Of a stretch of DNA of 6,261 nt, positions 1 through 6,261 are shown one piece after another. The position numbers were made by a program, and so were the translations under genes. Under the pieces are notes generated by a model. It did not search any database. It was not told where the DNA came from and saw only the letters and a program-made list of their open reading frames with translations. Position 1 is the first letter of the stretch. The number at the start of each line of letters is the position of its first letter. This DNA comes from Pseudomonadota bacterium (GTDB taxonomy: Bacteria; Pseudomonadota; Gammaproteobacteria; Xanthomonadales; Rhodanobacteraceae), in assembly GCA_021783385.1 (NCBI GenBank), contig JAJXTX010000079.1, forward strand, positions 1-6,261, read 5' to 3'.

Positions 1-392
1 GTATACATCTCGCTGAGCTGCAGCCGCACGTTTGGCGCCAGCTGGCCGAACCGCAGCAGGCTCTGCGGTAGCGCCGGATGAAACGAGACGGACACGGTAT
101 AAGCCAGACGCAACTGGCCGCTGTAGCCGGCCGCAGCGGCTGCGGCGTCGCTGCGCGCGTCGTCAGCCTGGGCCAGGATGTGCCTGGCATGGTCAAGGAA
201 GATTCGCCCCGGCTCGGTCAGCGCTACCTGGCGCTTGGTGCGCTCCAGCAGGCGCACCCCCAGATCCCGCTCCAGCGACTGAATTTGCTGGGACAGTGGT
301 GGCTGCGAGAGATGCAGCCGGATGGCTGCCTTGGTAAAGCTCAGCTCCTCGGCCACGGCCACGAAGTACCGCAGCTGGCGAAAATCAAACAT
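1..392 (-). CDS. LysR-type transcriptional regulator, N-terminal part (cut by window edge)
   Basis: The visible part is 130 residues, reading from an ATG at 392-390 to the left edge with no stop. It begins MFDFRQLRYFVAVAEELSFT and carries the classic LysR winged helix-turn-helix at about residues 3-62: AAIRLHLSQPPLSQQIQSLE at 22-41, then LGVRLLERTKR and a LTEPG turn. A linker helix rich in alanine (about 64-90) leads into the first strand of the ligand-binding domain (GQLRLAYTVS, near 92-101). Most of the effector domain lies outside the window. Proteins of this family bind DNA as tetramers and respond to a small molecule. The N-terminus resembles the BenM/CatM/CbnR group that controls aromatic-compound catabolism, but that group is broad, so the ligand cannot be named. 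No clear ribosome binding site precedes the ATG. The gene lies 234 bp downstream of fadH on the same strand and probably has its own promoter. Family assignment is secure; the target genes are unknown. Confidence 0.93.
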   Translation of the reverse strand, partial: MFDFRQLRYFVAVAEELSFTKAAIRLHLSQPPLSQQIQSLERDLGVRLLERTKRQVALTEPGRIFLDHARHILAQADDARSDAAAAAAGYSGQLRLAYTVSVSFHPALPQSLLRFGQLAPNVRLQLSEMY

Positions 393-420
393 ATATGCCA
401 ATCGAATAAATAAGCCGACA

Positions 421-449
421 AATATATATTGGATACTCTAATGCGTCGA
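421..449 (-). promoter_or_regulatory. candidate sigma-70 promoter of the LysR-type gene
   Basis: On the minus strand TCGACG (444-449, four of six matches to TTGACA) is followed by a 17-nt spacer and TATATT (421-426, five of six matches to TATAAT). Transcription would start near 414, leaving a leader of about 20 nt before the ATG at 392. The surrounding 393-460 stretch is markedly more AT-rich than the rest of the window, as expected for a promoter region. The call is by eye only. Confidence 0.45.
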
Positions 450-458
450 TCATAAAAT
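429..458 (+). promoter_or_regulatory. candidate divergent promoter pointing into the intergenic region
   Basis: On the plus strand TTGGAT (429-434) lies 18 nt upstream of TAAAAT (453-458, five of six matches to TATAAT). It overlaps the LysR-gene promoter candidate in the opposite direction. Transcription would start near 465 and run toward the long hairpin and T tract ending near 587, giving a transcript of roughly 120-125 nt with no evident protein. The -35 match is weak and AT-rich DNA yields such matches by chance, so this is tentative. Confidence 0.25.
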
Positions 459-502
459 CTGCACCGTCACTCCACCTCCCCTCCCCCTGGTGGCAGTGGC
501 CC

Positions 503-587
503 ACGCCCCGCAGCTGCGCTAAACACGATACCCGGCTCCCCCCCCCTGAGCCCGTATTGATGCGTAGCACTTGCGGGGCGTCTTTTT
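503..587 (+). terminator. long imperfect hairpin followed by T tract (terminator or end of a small RNA)
   Basis: A perfect 10-bp inverted repeat ACGCCCCGCA (503-512) / TGCGGGGCGT (572-581) encloses further nested stems. These are GCTGCGC (513-519) with GCGTAGC (562-568, one G-U pair), GATAC (527-531) with GTATT (554-558, one G-U pair), and GGCTC (534-538) with GAGCC (548-552). The loop is mostly C (539-547). That is 27 pairs in 79 nt. On the plus strand it is followed by CTTTTTG, the layout of a Rho-independent terminator. No plus-strand gene lies upstream, so its client would be an unannotated RNA or antisense transcription. On the minus strand the same fold would sit 45 nt after the fadH stop codon, but no T tract follows it there. 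The structure is clear; its function is inferred. Confidence 0.5.
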
Positions 588-626
588 GTCTGCGCGAACC
601 GCGATCGAACCGCCGCGCGGCATCGC

Positions 627-2660
<2,034 letters not shown>

Positions 2661-2676
2661 TCAAACGATCGTATGA
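2661..2676. promoter_or_regulatory. near-palindromic operator candidate upstream of fadH, PsrA-like
   Basis: TCAAACGATCGTATGA is a 16-bp inverted repeat with 7 of 8 half-site positions matching. It lies 16-31 bases before the fadH start codon and overlaps a -10-like hexamer on the minus strand (TACGAT, 2668-2673). Its core CAAAC-N4-GTATG differs by one base from the CAAAC-N4-GTTTG form of the G/CAAAC-N2-4-GTTTG/C site reported for PsrA, the TetR-family regulator of fatty-acid oxidation in Pseudomonas. The palindrome is seen directly; the regulator is inferred from similarity and from the gene's role. No good -35 box was found. Confidence 0.45.
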
Positions 2677-2731
2677 ATGTGCCGGTATTGCGGGCAGGAA
2701 AGCAAGCGCCGCGTTTACCCCGCAACGCATC

Positions 2732-2989
2732 TCAGGCCAGCAGTTGCTGCACCAGCGCGATGTAGCGGCGCATCGCCTCCTGCTCGGGCAGGCCATGGAG
2801 CTTGGCCCAGGCCTCGTGCTTGGCGGTGCCGACGAAGTCGAAGAAACCCGGTTGCGTGCGCCGCAGGTCCCCCTCCGAGCCCTGCTTGTAGAGGGCGTAG
2901 AGCTTCAGCAGGGTGTCGTTGTCGGGGCGTATACCCAACTGCTGGATATCCTCGGCGGCACGTTCAAAATCGCGGCGAAGATCAGTCAT
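2732..2989 (-). CDS. acyl-CoA-binding protein (ACBP family)
   Basis: This 85-residue protein has the size and full pattern of the four-helix acyl-CoA-binding protein family. It shows YALYKQGSEGD (31-41), the PGFFDFVGTAKHEAW stretch (47-61) and EAMRRYI (71-77). The residues that contact the acyl-CoA in bovine ACBP (Tyr28, Tyr31, Lys32, Lys54, Tyr73) all have counterparts at a constant shift of three: Tyr31, Tyr34, Lys35, Lys57 and Tyr76. The tryptophan that usually follows the last lysine is His58 here. Such proteins hold long-chain acyl-CoA in the cytosol, buffering and delivering it to enzymes. The ATG at 2989 was chosen over one at 3055 because it gives the family's normal N-terminus and because the longer form would begin upstream of the expected transcription start. 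No good ribosome binding site is visible. Its neighbour fadH uses acyl-CoA substrates, which fits a shared role. Confidence 0.92.
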   Translation of the reverse strand: MTDLRRDFERAAEDIQQLGIRPDNDTLLKLYALYKQGSEGDLRRTQPGFFDFVGTAKHEAWAKLHGLPEQEAMRRYIALVQQLLA

Positions 2990-3026
2990 GGGGCAGATGA
3001 GGTGGCTTGCGTGCTCGAGGGCTCGC

Positions 3027-3055
3027 TTGATAGCACGCGCTCCGGGTGGGGTCAA
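3027..3055 (-). promoter_or_regulatory. sigma-70-type promoter for the acyl-CoA-binding protein gene (and perhaps fadH)
   Basis: On the minus strand TTGACC (3050-3055, five of six matches) and TATCAA (3027-3032, four of six) are separated by exactly 17 nt. Transcription would begin near 3020, about 30 nt before the ATG at 2989. It is among the best-spaced promoter matches in the window and drives transcription away from cmk. Confidence 0.55.
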
Positions 3056-3111
3056 CGCGACGAAGGTGAGGCGCTAGACTTGCCTGTCACCAGCTCAGAG
3101 CCGGAATTTCC

Positions 3112-3804
3112 ATGAGTCACGCCCACAGCGCACCCGTACTGACCATCGACGGCCCATCGGGCTCGGGCAAGGGCACCGTCAGCGCGAGGGTGGCCGGGCA
3201 GCTGGGCTGGCGGCTGCTGGATTCGGGCGCGCTCTACCGCGCGGTGGGCTACGCCGCCGGGATGGCCGGCCTGGATCTGTCGGACGTGGACGCCATGGCG
3301 CGCTGCGCCGAGGCCACCCGGATCCAGTTCCGCGCTGGTGCTGCGGAAGGAACGACGCGGGTGATCGTGAACGGGCACGACGCCACCGACGAGCTGCGCA
3401 CGGAAACCGCCGGGGCCGCGGCGTCGGCGATTGCCGCCATGGCACCGGTACGCGATGCCCTGGTGGCGCTCCAGCTGGGCTTTCGCAAGGCGCCAGGACT
3501 GGTGGCCGATGGTCGCGATATGGGCACGGTGATCTTCCCGGATGCGGCGTTCAAGGTTTTCCTCACCGCCAGCGCCTCCGAACGTGCGAAAAGGCGCTAT
3601 AAGCAGTTGAAGGAAAAGGGACTCAGCGTTACACTTGCCGGCCTTCAGCGCGAAATTGAGGCGCGTGACAACCGCGATGCATCGCGCGCCGTCGCGCCGC
3701 TCAAACCTGCCGCGGATGCCGTGATCGTGGACACCACGGGCATGGGCATCGACGACGTGGTCGCGAAAGTTCTGGCGGTCGTGCATCCCTTACCGGCTGC
3801 GTGA
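3112..3804 (+). CDS. cmk: cytidylate kinase (CMP/dCMP kinase)
   Basis: A 230-residue cytosolic nucleoside monophosphate kinase that transfers phosphate from ATP to CMP or dCMP, needed for CTP/dCTP supply and recycling of CMP from RNA and lipid turnover. The P-loop GPSGSGKGT is at 14-22. LDSGALYRA (36-44) forms the substrate site. The bacterial-type insert between about 60 and 115 leads to LRTE (95-98). [12 protein letters not shown] (134-145) is the diagnostic motif. A lid region with ERAKRR (157-162) and RDNRD precedes SRAVAPL. Length is typical of the family (E. coli 227). The ATG at 3112 has GGAA five bases upstream and puts the P-loop at the usual distance from the N-terminus. It precedes rpsA, as in E. 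coli, but the aroA gene that usually lies upstream is absent: a divergent acyl-CoA-binding protein gene sits there instead. No convincing cmk promoter was found in the 122-bp gap. Confidence 0.97.
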   Translation: MSHAHSAPVLTIDGPSGSGKGTVSARVAGQLGWRLLDSGALYRAVGYAAGMAGLDLSDVDAMARCAEATRIQFRAGAAEGTTRVIVNGHDATDELRTETAGAAASAIAAMAPVRDALVALQLGFRKAPGLVADGRDMGTVIFPDAAFKVFLTASASERAKRRYKQLKEKGLSVTLAGLQREIEARDNRDASRAVAPLKPAADAVIVDTTGMGIDDVVAKVLAVVHPLPAA

Positions 3805-3818
3805 TTGCATTTTGTCCC

Positions 3819-3838
3819 CCCTGCTACGGCAGGGTTTT
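3819..3838 (+). terminator. UACG-tetraloop hairpin with T tract after cmk
   Basis: CCCTGC (3819-3824) pairs with GCAGGG (3829-3834) around a TACG loop closed by C-G, a member of the very stable UNCG tetraloop class. Four T and an A follow. It begins 14 nt after the cmk stop codon. It probably ends or attenuates the cmk transcript, so that rpsA is at least partly expressed separately. The stem is only six pairs and the T tract short, so read-through is likely. Confidence 0.55.
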
Positions 3839-3853
3839 AGCCACGGTGACGAC

Positions 3854-3961
3854 GGTCGGTTCCGAGGAACCACCCGAGCTGCCCCCAACCGGTGGATCGA
3901 CTCTTCGTGCGCAACCGATCATGCGCCACGGGCACCGATCTCTTCCCACTATGGAATCAAC
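3854..3961 (+). promoter_or_regulatory. structured rpsA leader with competing stems
   Basis: The leader can form GGTTC (3858-3862) with GAACC (3867-3871) around CGAG, CCACC (3870-3874) with GGTGG (3891-3895), and GATCG (3895-3899) with CGATC (3916-3920). GGTCGGTT (3854-3861) can also pair with AACCGATC (3913-3920) or with the second copy ACCGATC at 3934-3940. Several of these exclude each other. Near the start codon only GGA (3953-3955), six bases before the ATG, resembles a Shine-Dalgarno. E. coli rpsA also has a folded leader without a canonical Shine-Dalgarno and is repressed by free S1; the same control here is inference. No clear promoter was found; TTGTCC (3812) and TTTTAG (3835), 17 nt apart, are a poor candidate. 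Confidence 0.4.
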
Positions 3962-5635
3962 ATGACTGAAAGTTTTGCCGAACTGTTTGAACAGAGCCAG
4001 CAGGCCATCTCCAAGCTGAAGCCCGGCGCCATCGTCACCGGCATCGTTGTGGAAATCCGCAACGACGTGGTGGTGATCAATGCGGGCCTGAAGAGCGAAG
4101 GCATCGTCCCCATCGAGCAGTTCCGCGATGAGCAGGGCGTGCTGGAGGTGCAGGTAGGCGACGAGGTGAAGGTAGCCCTCGAAGCTTTGGAAGACGGTTT
4201 CGGCGAAACCAAGCTGTCGCGCGAGAAGGCCAAGCGCTCGATGGTGTGGGACGACCTCGAGCACGCCTTCGACAAGGAGGAGACCATCGTTGGCCTCATC
4301 TCCGGCAAGGTCAAGGGCGGCTTCACGGTTGACATCAAGGATGTCCGCGCATTCCTGCCCGGCTCGCTGGTCGACGTGCGCCCGGTGCGCGATCCGGTGT
4401 TCCTCGAGGGCAAGGAACTCGAGTTCAAGATCATCAAGCTCGACCGCAAGCGCAACAACGTGGTGGTCAGCCGCCGCGCCGTGGTCGAGACCGAGTTCTC
4501 GGCCGAGCGCGAGCAGCTGCTCGAGCGCCTGACCGAGGGCGCGGTGGTCAAGGGTACTGTCAAGAACCTCACCGACTATGGCGCGTTTGTGGACCTGGGC
4601 GGCATCGACGGCCTGCTGCACATCACCGACATGGCGTGGAAGCGCGTGCGCCATCCGTCCGAAGTGGTCAACGTCGGCGACGAGCTCGACGTGCGCGTGC
4701 TGAAGTACGACAAGGAACGCAACCGGGTTTCGCTCGGCCTGAAGCAGCTCGGCGACGACCCGTGGGTCGCCATCGCCCGCCGCTACCCGGTCGGCAGTCG
4801 GCTGTTCGGCAAGGTCTCCAACGTCACCGATTACGGCTGCTTCGTCGAGATCGAGCCGGGCGTGGAAGGCCTGGTGCATGTCTCCGAAATGGACTGGACC
4901 AACAAGAACGTCAACCCGGCCAAGGTAGTTCAGGTCGGTGACGAAACCGAGGTCACCGTGCTGGACGTGGACGAAGAGCGTCGCCGCATCTCGCTGGGCA
5001 TCAAGCAGACCCGCTCGAACCCGTGGGAAGCCTTCGCCGCCATGCACAAGAAGGGCGACAAGGTCTCGGGCCAGATCAAGTCGATCACCGACTTCGGCGT
5101 GTTCATCGGCCTGGACGGCGGCATCGATGGTCTGGTGCACCTGTCCGACATCTCGTGGCAGATGTCCGGCGAAGACCTCGTGCGCAATTTCAAGAAGGGC
5201 GACGAGATCGAGGCGGTGGTGCTGGCCGTCGATCCGGAGCGTGAGCGCATCTCGCTCGGCATCAAGCAGATGGAGCAGGATCCGTTCGGCCAGTTCATGG
5301 CGGCCAATCCGCGCGGCACCATCGTCAACGGCACCGTCAAGGAAGTCGACGCCAAGGGGGCGTTGATCGATCTGGGTGAGGGCGTGGAGGGTTACCTGCG
5401 CGCCAACGACATCGCCAAGGAGCGCGTCGACGATGCCACCCAGTATCTGAAGGTGGGCGACAAGGTCGAGGCCAAGTTCACCGGCATGGATCGCAAGGGT
5501 CGCCAGCTTGCGCTTTCGATTCGCGCCAAGGACGAGGAGGACGTGCAGGAGGCCATTGTCGACTACGCTTCCGCCTCGACCGGCACCACCAAGCTCGGCG
5601 CCTTGCTCAAGGAACAGTTCGACAAGGCCGACTGA
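3962..5635 (+). CDS. rpsA: 30S ribosomal protein S1
   Basis: The 557-residue product equals E. coli S1 in length and has six S1/OB-fold RNA-binding repeats at about 21-87, 105-171, 192-260, 277-347, 364-434 and 451-520. The first two are divergent and bind the ribosome in known S1 proteins. Repeats 3-5 are the best conserved, each with a [13 protein letters not shown] or [13 protein letters not shown] strand, a [24 protein letters not shown] segment and a closing RVSLGLKQ or RISLGIKQ, and they bind mRNA. S1 recruits and unfolds mRNA on the 30S subunit and matters most for messages with weak Shine-Dalgarno sequences. The ATG at 3962 gives the conserved [13 protein letters not shown]-terminus; an in-frame upstream extension to 3812 encodes unrelated residues and crosses the cmk terminator, so it was rejected. 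The gene sits between cmk and ihfB, the common gammaproteobacterial order. Confidence 0.98.
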   Translation: MTESFAELFEQSQQAISKLKPGAIVTGIVVEIRNDVVVINAGLKSEGIVPIEQFRDEQGVLEVQVGDEVKVALEALEDGFGETKLSREKAKRSMVWDDLEHAFDKEETIVGLISGKVKGGFTVDIKDVRAFLPGSLVDVRPVRDPVFLEGKELEFKIIKLDRKRNNVVVSRRAVVETEFSAEREQLLERLTEGAVVKGTVKNLTDYGAFVDLGGIDGLLHITDMAWKRVRHPSEVVNVGDELDVRVLKYDKERNRVSLGLKQLGDDPWVAIARRYPVGSRLFGKVSNVTDYGCFVEIEPGVEGLVHVSEMDWTNKNVNPAKVVQVGDETEVTVLDVDEERRRISLGIKQTRSNPWEAFAAMHKKGDKVSGQIKSITDFGVFIGLDGGIDGLVHLSDISWQMSGEDLVRNFKKGDEIEAVVLAVDPERERISLGIKQMEQDPFGQFMAANPRGTIVNGTVKEVDAKGALIDLGEGVEGYLRANDIAKERVDDATQYLKVGDKVEAKFTGMDRKGRQLALSIRAKDEEDVQEAIVDYASASTGTTKLGALLKEQFDKAD

Positions 5636-5653
5636 TCTTTGCGACAGTCTCAT

Positions 5654-5683
5654 GCGGGGCGGCGCTTTGCCGCCCCGCCGTTT
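5654..5683 (+). terminator. GC-rich hairpin between rpsA and ihfB
   Basis: A perfect 10-bp stem GCGGGGCGGC (5654-5663) / GCCGCCCCGC (5669-5678) with a five-base GCTTT loop begins 18 nt after the rpsA stop. Only CGTTTC follows, so the T tract is weak. It probably reduces rather than abolishes transcription into ihfB, allowing S1 to be made in excess of IHF beta, or protects the rpsA message 3' end. Confidence 0.55.
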
Positions 5684-5706
5684 CACGTCACGGACATTGG
5701 GGTCCC

Positions 5707-6018
5707 ATGACCAAATCCGAATTGATCGAGGCGCTGGCCAGGCGCCAGACCCATCTTGCGTTTGCCGACGTCGAAATGGCCGTCAAGAGCGTAATCGAAC
5801 AGATGAGTCACGCGCTGGCCCACGGCGAACGCATCGAGGTGCGCGGTTTCGGCAGCTTTGCGCTGCACTACCGGCCGGCACGCATGGGGCGCAATCCGAA
5901 GACGGGCGATGCTGTGGCGCTGCCGGGCAAGCATGTGCCACATTTCAAACCCGGCAAGGAGCTGCGCGAGCGCGTCAACCAGCATCTGGAAGACGGCGGC
6001 GATTCTGCCGCCCATTGA
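5707..6018 (+). CDS. ihfB: integration host factor beta subunit
   Basis: This 103-residue protein is a member of the HU/IHF DNA-bending family and specifically matches the beta subunit of [17 protein letters not shown] at the N-terminus, [17 protein letters not shown] at 40-56, and RNPKTGD at 62-68. The intercalating proline is Pro64. Glu44 and Arg46, which read the TTR part of the IHF consensus in the E. coli protein, are present. [18 protein letters not shown] (73-90) closes the DNA-binding arm and last helix. With the alpha subunit (encoded elsewhere) it bends DNA by about 160 degrees and supports promoter activation, recombination and replication initiation. The tail [13 protein letters not shown] extends past the 94-residue E. 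coli protein, as is typical of Xanthomonas-type IHF beta. GGGG lies five bases before the ATG, a weak ribosome binding site. The gene follows rpsA by 71 bp and is followed by a strong terminator. Confidence 0.97.
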   Translation: MTKSELIEALARRQTHLAFADVEMAVKSVIEQMSHALAHGERIEVRGFGSFALHYRPARMGRNPKTGDAVALPGKHVPHFKPGKELRERVNQHLEDGGDSAAH

Positions 6019-6040
6019 CGTCCTGACCGCGTGCGACTGC

Positions 6041-6073
6041 AGGCAGGTGGCGCAGACCGATCCTGCCTTTTTT
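6041..6073 (+). terminator. Rho-independent terminator after ihfB
   Basis: AGGCAGG (6041-6047) pairs with CCTGCCT (6062-6068) around a 14-nt loop, and a run of six T occupies 6068-6073. It begins 23 nt after the ihfB stop codon and separates ihfB from lapA. This is the best T tract of the three hairpins in the cmk-rpsA-ihfB series. Confidence 0.72.
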
Positions 6074-6169
6074 GTGCCTGGCGGATGCACCCTGCCAGCG
6101 TGTCATGATCGGGTGCGCGGCGATGGCTGCGCGGGCAGGCAACGCCTGTGCCTGTCACGTCCAATCGGG

Positions 6170-6175
6170 TAAAGT
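6170..6175 (+). promoter_or_regulatory. -10-like hexamer immediately before lapA (leaderless configuration)
   Basis: TAAAGT (four of six matches to TATAAT) ends six bases before the ATG at 6182, so transcription would begin at or next to the start codon. No Shine-Dalgarno-like sequence is present in the 20 bases before the ATG, which agrees with a leaderless message. No good -35 hexamer was found 16-18 nt upstream, so the promoter call is weak. Confidence 0.35.
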
Positions 6176-6181
6176 CGCCGC

Positions 6182-6261
6182 ATGCGACTGCTTGTGATAT
6201 CCATCTTTGCTGTATTCATCGTGGCCGGCGTGGTGCTGGGTGCGCTCAATGCCGAGCTGGT
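6182..6261 (+). CDS. lapA: LapA/YciS-like (DUF1049) inner-membrane protein, N-terminal part (cut by window edge)
   Basis: Only 26 full codons are visible. The peptide starts MRLLVISIFAVFIVAGVVLG and continues ALNAEL. It has a single hydrophobic membrane segment (about residues 3-22) ending in LGALNAE, which resembles the VTLGAQND segment of E. coli YciS/LapA. In E. coli LapA works with LapB in control of lipopolysaccharide synthesis through LpxC stability. A DUF1049 gene followed by lapB is commonly found just after ihfB in gammaproteobacteria, so position supports the call as much as sequence does. The second membrane segment and cytoplasmic tail would lie beyond the window. A different small membrane protein cannot be excluded from so short a fragment. 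Confidence 0.75.
   Translation, partial: MRLLVISIFAVFIVAGVVLGALNAEL

Noticed and set aside
383..395. IHF-site-like AATCAA-N4-ATA over the LysR start codon
   Set aside because: The WATCAA half is perfect but the TTR half has a mismatch. It lies in coding sequence at a start codon, and one such match in 6 kb is expected by chance.
2711..2728. Small hairpin GCGTT/AACGC between the acyl-CoA-binding protein gene and fadH
   Set aside because: It has five pairs with an eight-base loop and no T tract on the minus strand, so it is not a credible terminator.
2990..3055. 22-codon extension of the acyl-CoA-binding protein to an ATG at 3055
   Set aside because: It would start within the -35 box of the candidate promoter, and ACBP proteins begin at the position chosen.
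3052..3786. 244-codon open frame antisense to cmk
   Set aside because: It overlaps the full cmk coding sequence, has no recognisable domain and would need the opposite strand of an essential gene.
3812..3961. In-frame 50-codon N-terminal extension of rpsA
   Set aside because: The residues do not belong to S1, the 557-residue form equals the family length, and the extension overlaps a terminator hairpin.
3824..5686. 620-codon open frame antisense to rpsA
   Set aside because: It mirrors rpsA almost exactly, shows repeated low-complexity His/Leu/Asp-rich segments that are the reverse reading of the S1 repeats, and matches no known family. It reflects GC-biased codon use in rpsA.

Overview
The window is high-GC DNA from a gammaproteobacterium, most likely of the Xanthomonadales/Lysobacterales (Xanthomonas-Rhodanobacter-Dyella side). 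This rests on the gene order cmk-rpsA-ihfB-lapA, a 557-residue ribosomal protein S1, and an IHF beta subunit of 103 residues with a C-terminal tail that the 94-residue enterobacterial protein lacks. Genus placement is inference from remembered protein sequences; no search was run. All genes found belong to known families.

Left half, minus strand (1-2989). Read in the direction of transcription, the order is: a strong sigma-70-like promoter (3027-3055), an acyl-CoA-binding protein of 85 residues, a 16-bp near-palindrome resembling a PsrA operator (2661-2676), a full-length 2,4-dienoyl-CoA reductase FadH (627-2645), a 234-bp intergenic region, and the N-terminal 130 residues of a LysR-type regulator that runs off the left edge. 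Acyl-CoA binding plus dienoyl-CoA reduction points to fatty-acid (acyl-CoA) metabolism. Whether the LysR protein controls this pair is unknown.

Right half, plus strand (3112-6261). cmk (cytidylate kinase), rpsA (ribosomal protein S1), ihfB (IHF beta) and the first 26 codons of a lapA-like inner-membrane protein follow one another. Each of the first three genes is followed by a hairpin. These are a UACG-tetraloop hairpin with a T tract after cmk, a GC-rich hairpin with a weak T tract after rpsA, and a hairpin with six T after ihfB. rpsA has a 157-bp leader that can form several mutually exclusive stems, as expected for a gene known to be autoregulated by S1 in E. coli. lapA has a -10-like hexamer six bases before its ATG, suggesting a leaderless transcript.

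The least explained DNA is the 393-626 intergenic region. It holds back-to-back promoter-like sequences in an AT-rich stretch and a 79-nt, 27-pair imperfect hairpin followed by a T tract on the plus strand. This could be the end of an undescribed small RNA transcribed away from the LysR gene, or only a terminator against antisense transcription. I saw no CRISPR array, tRNA, rRNA, insertion sequence or phage gene, and no convincing new multi-gene system.
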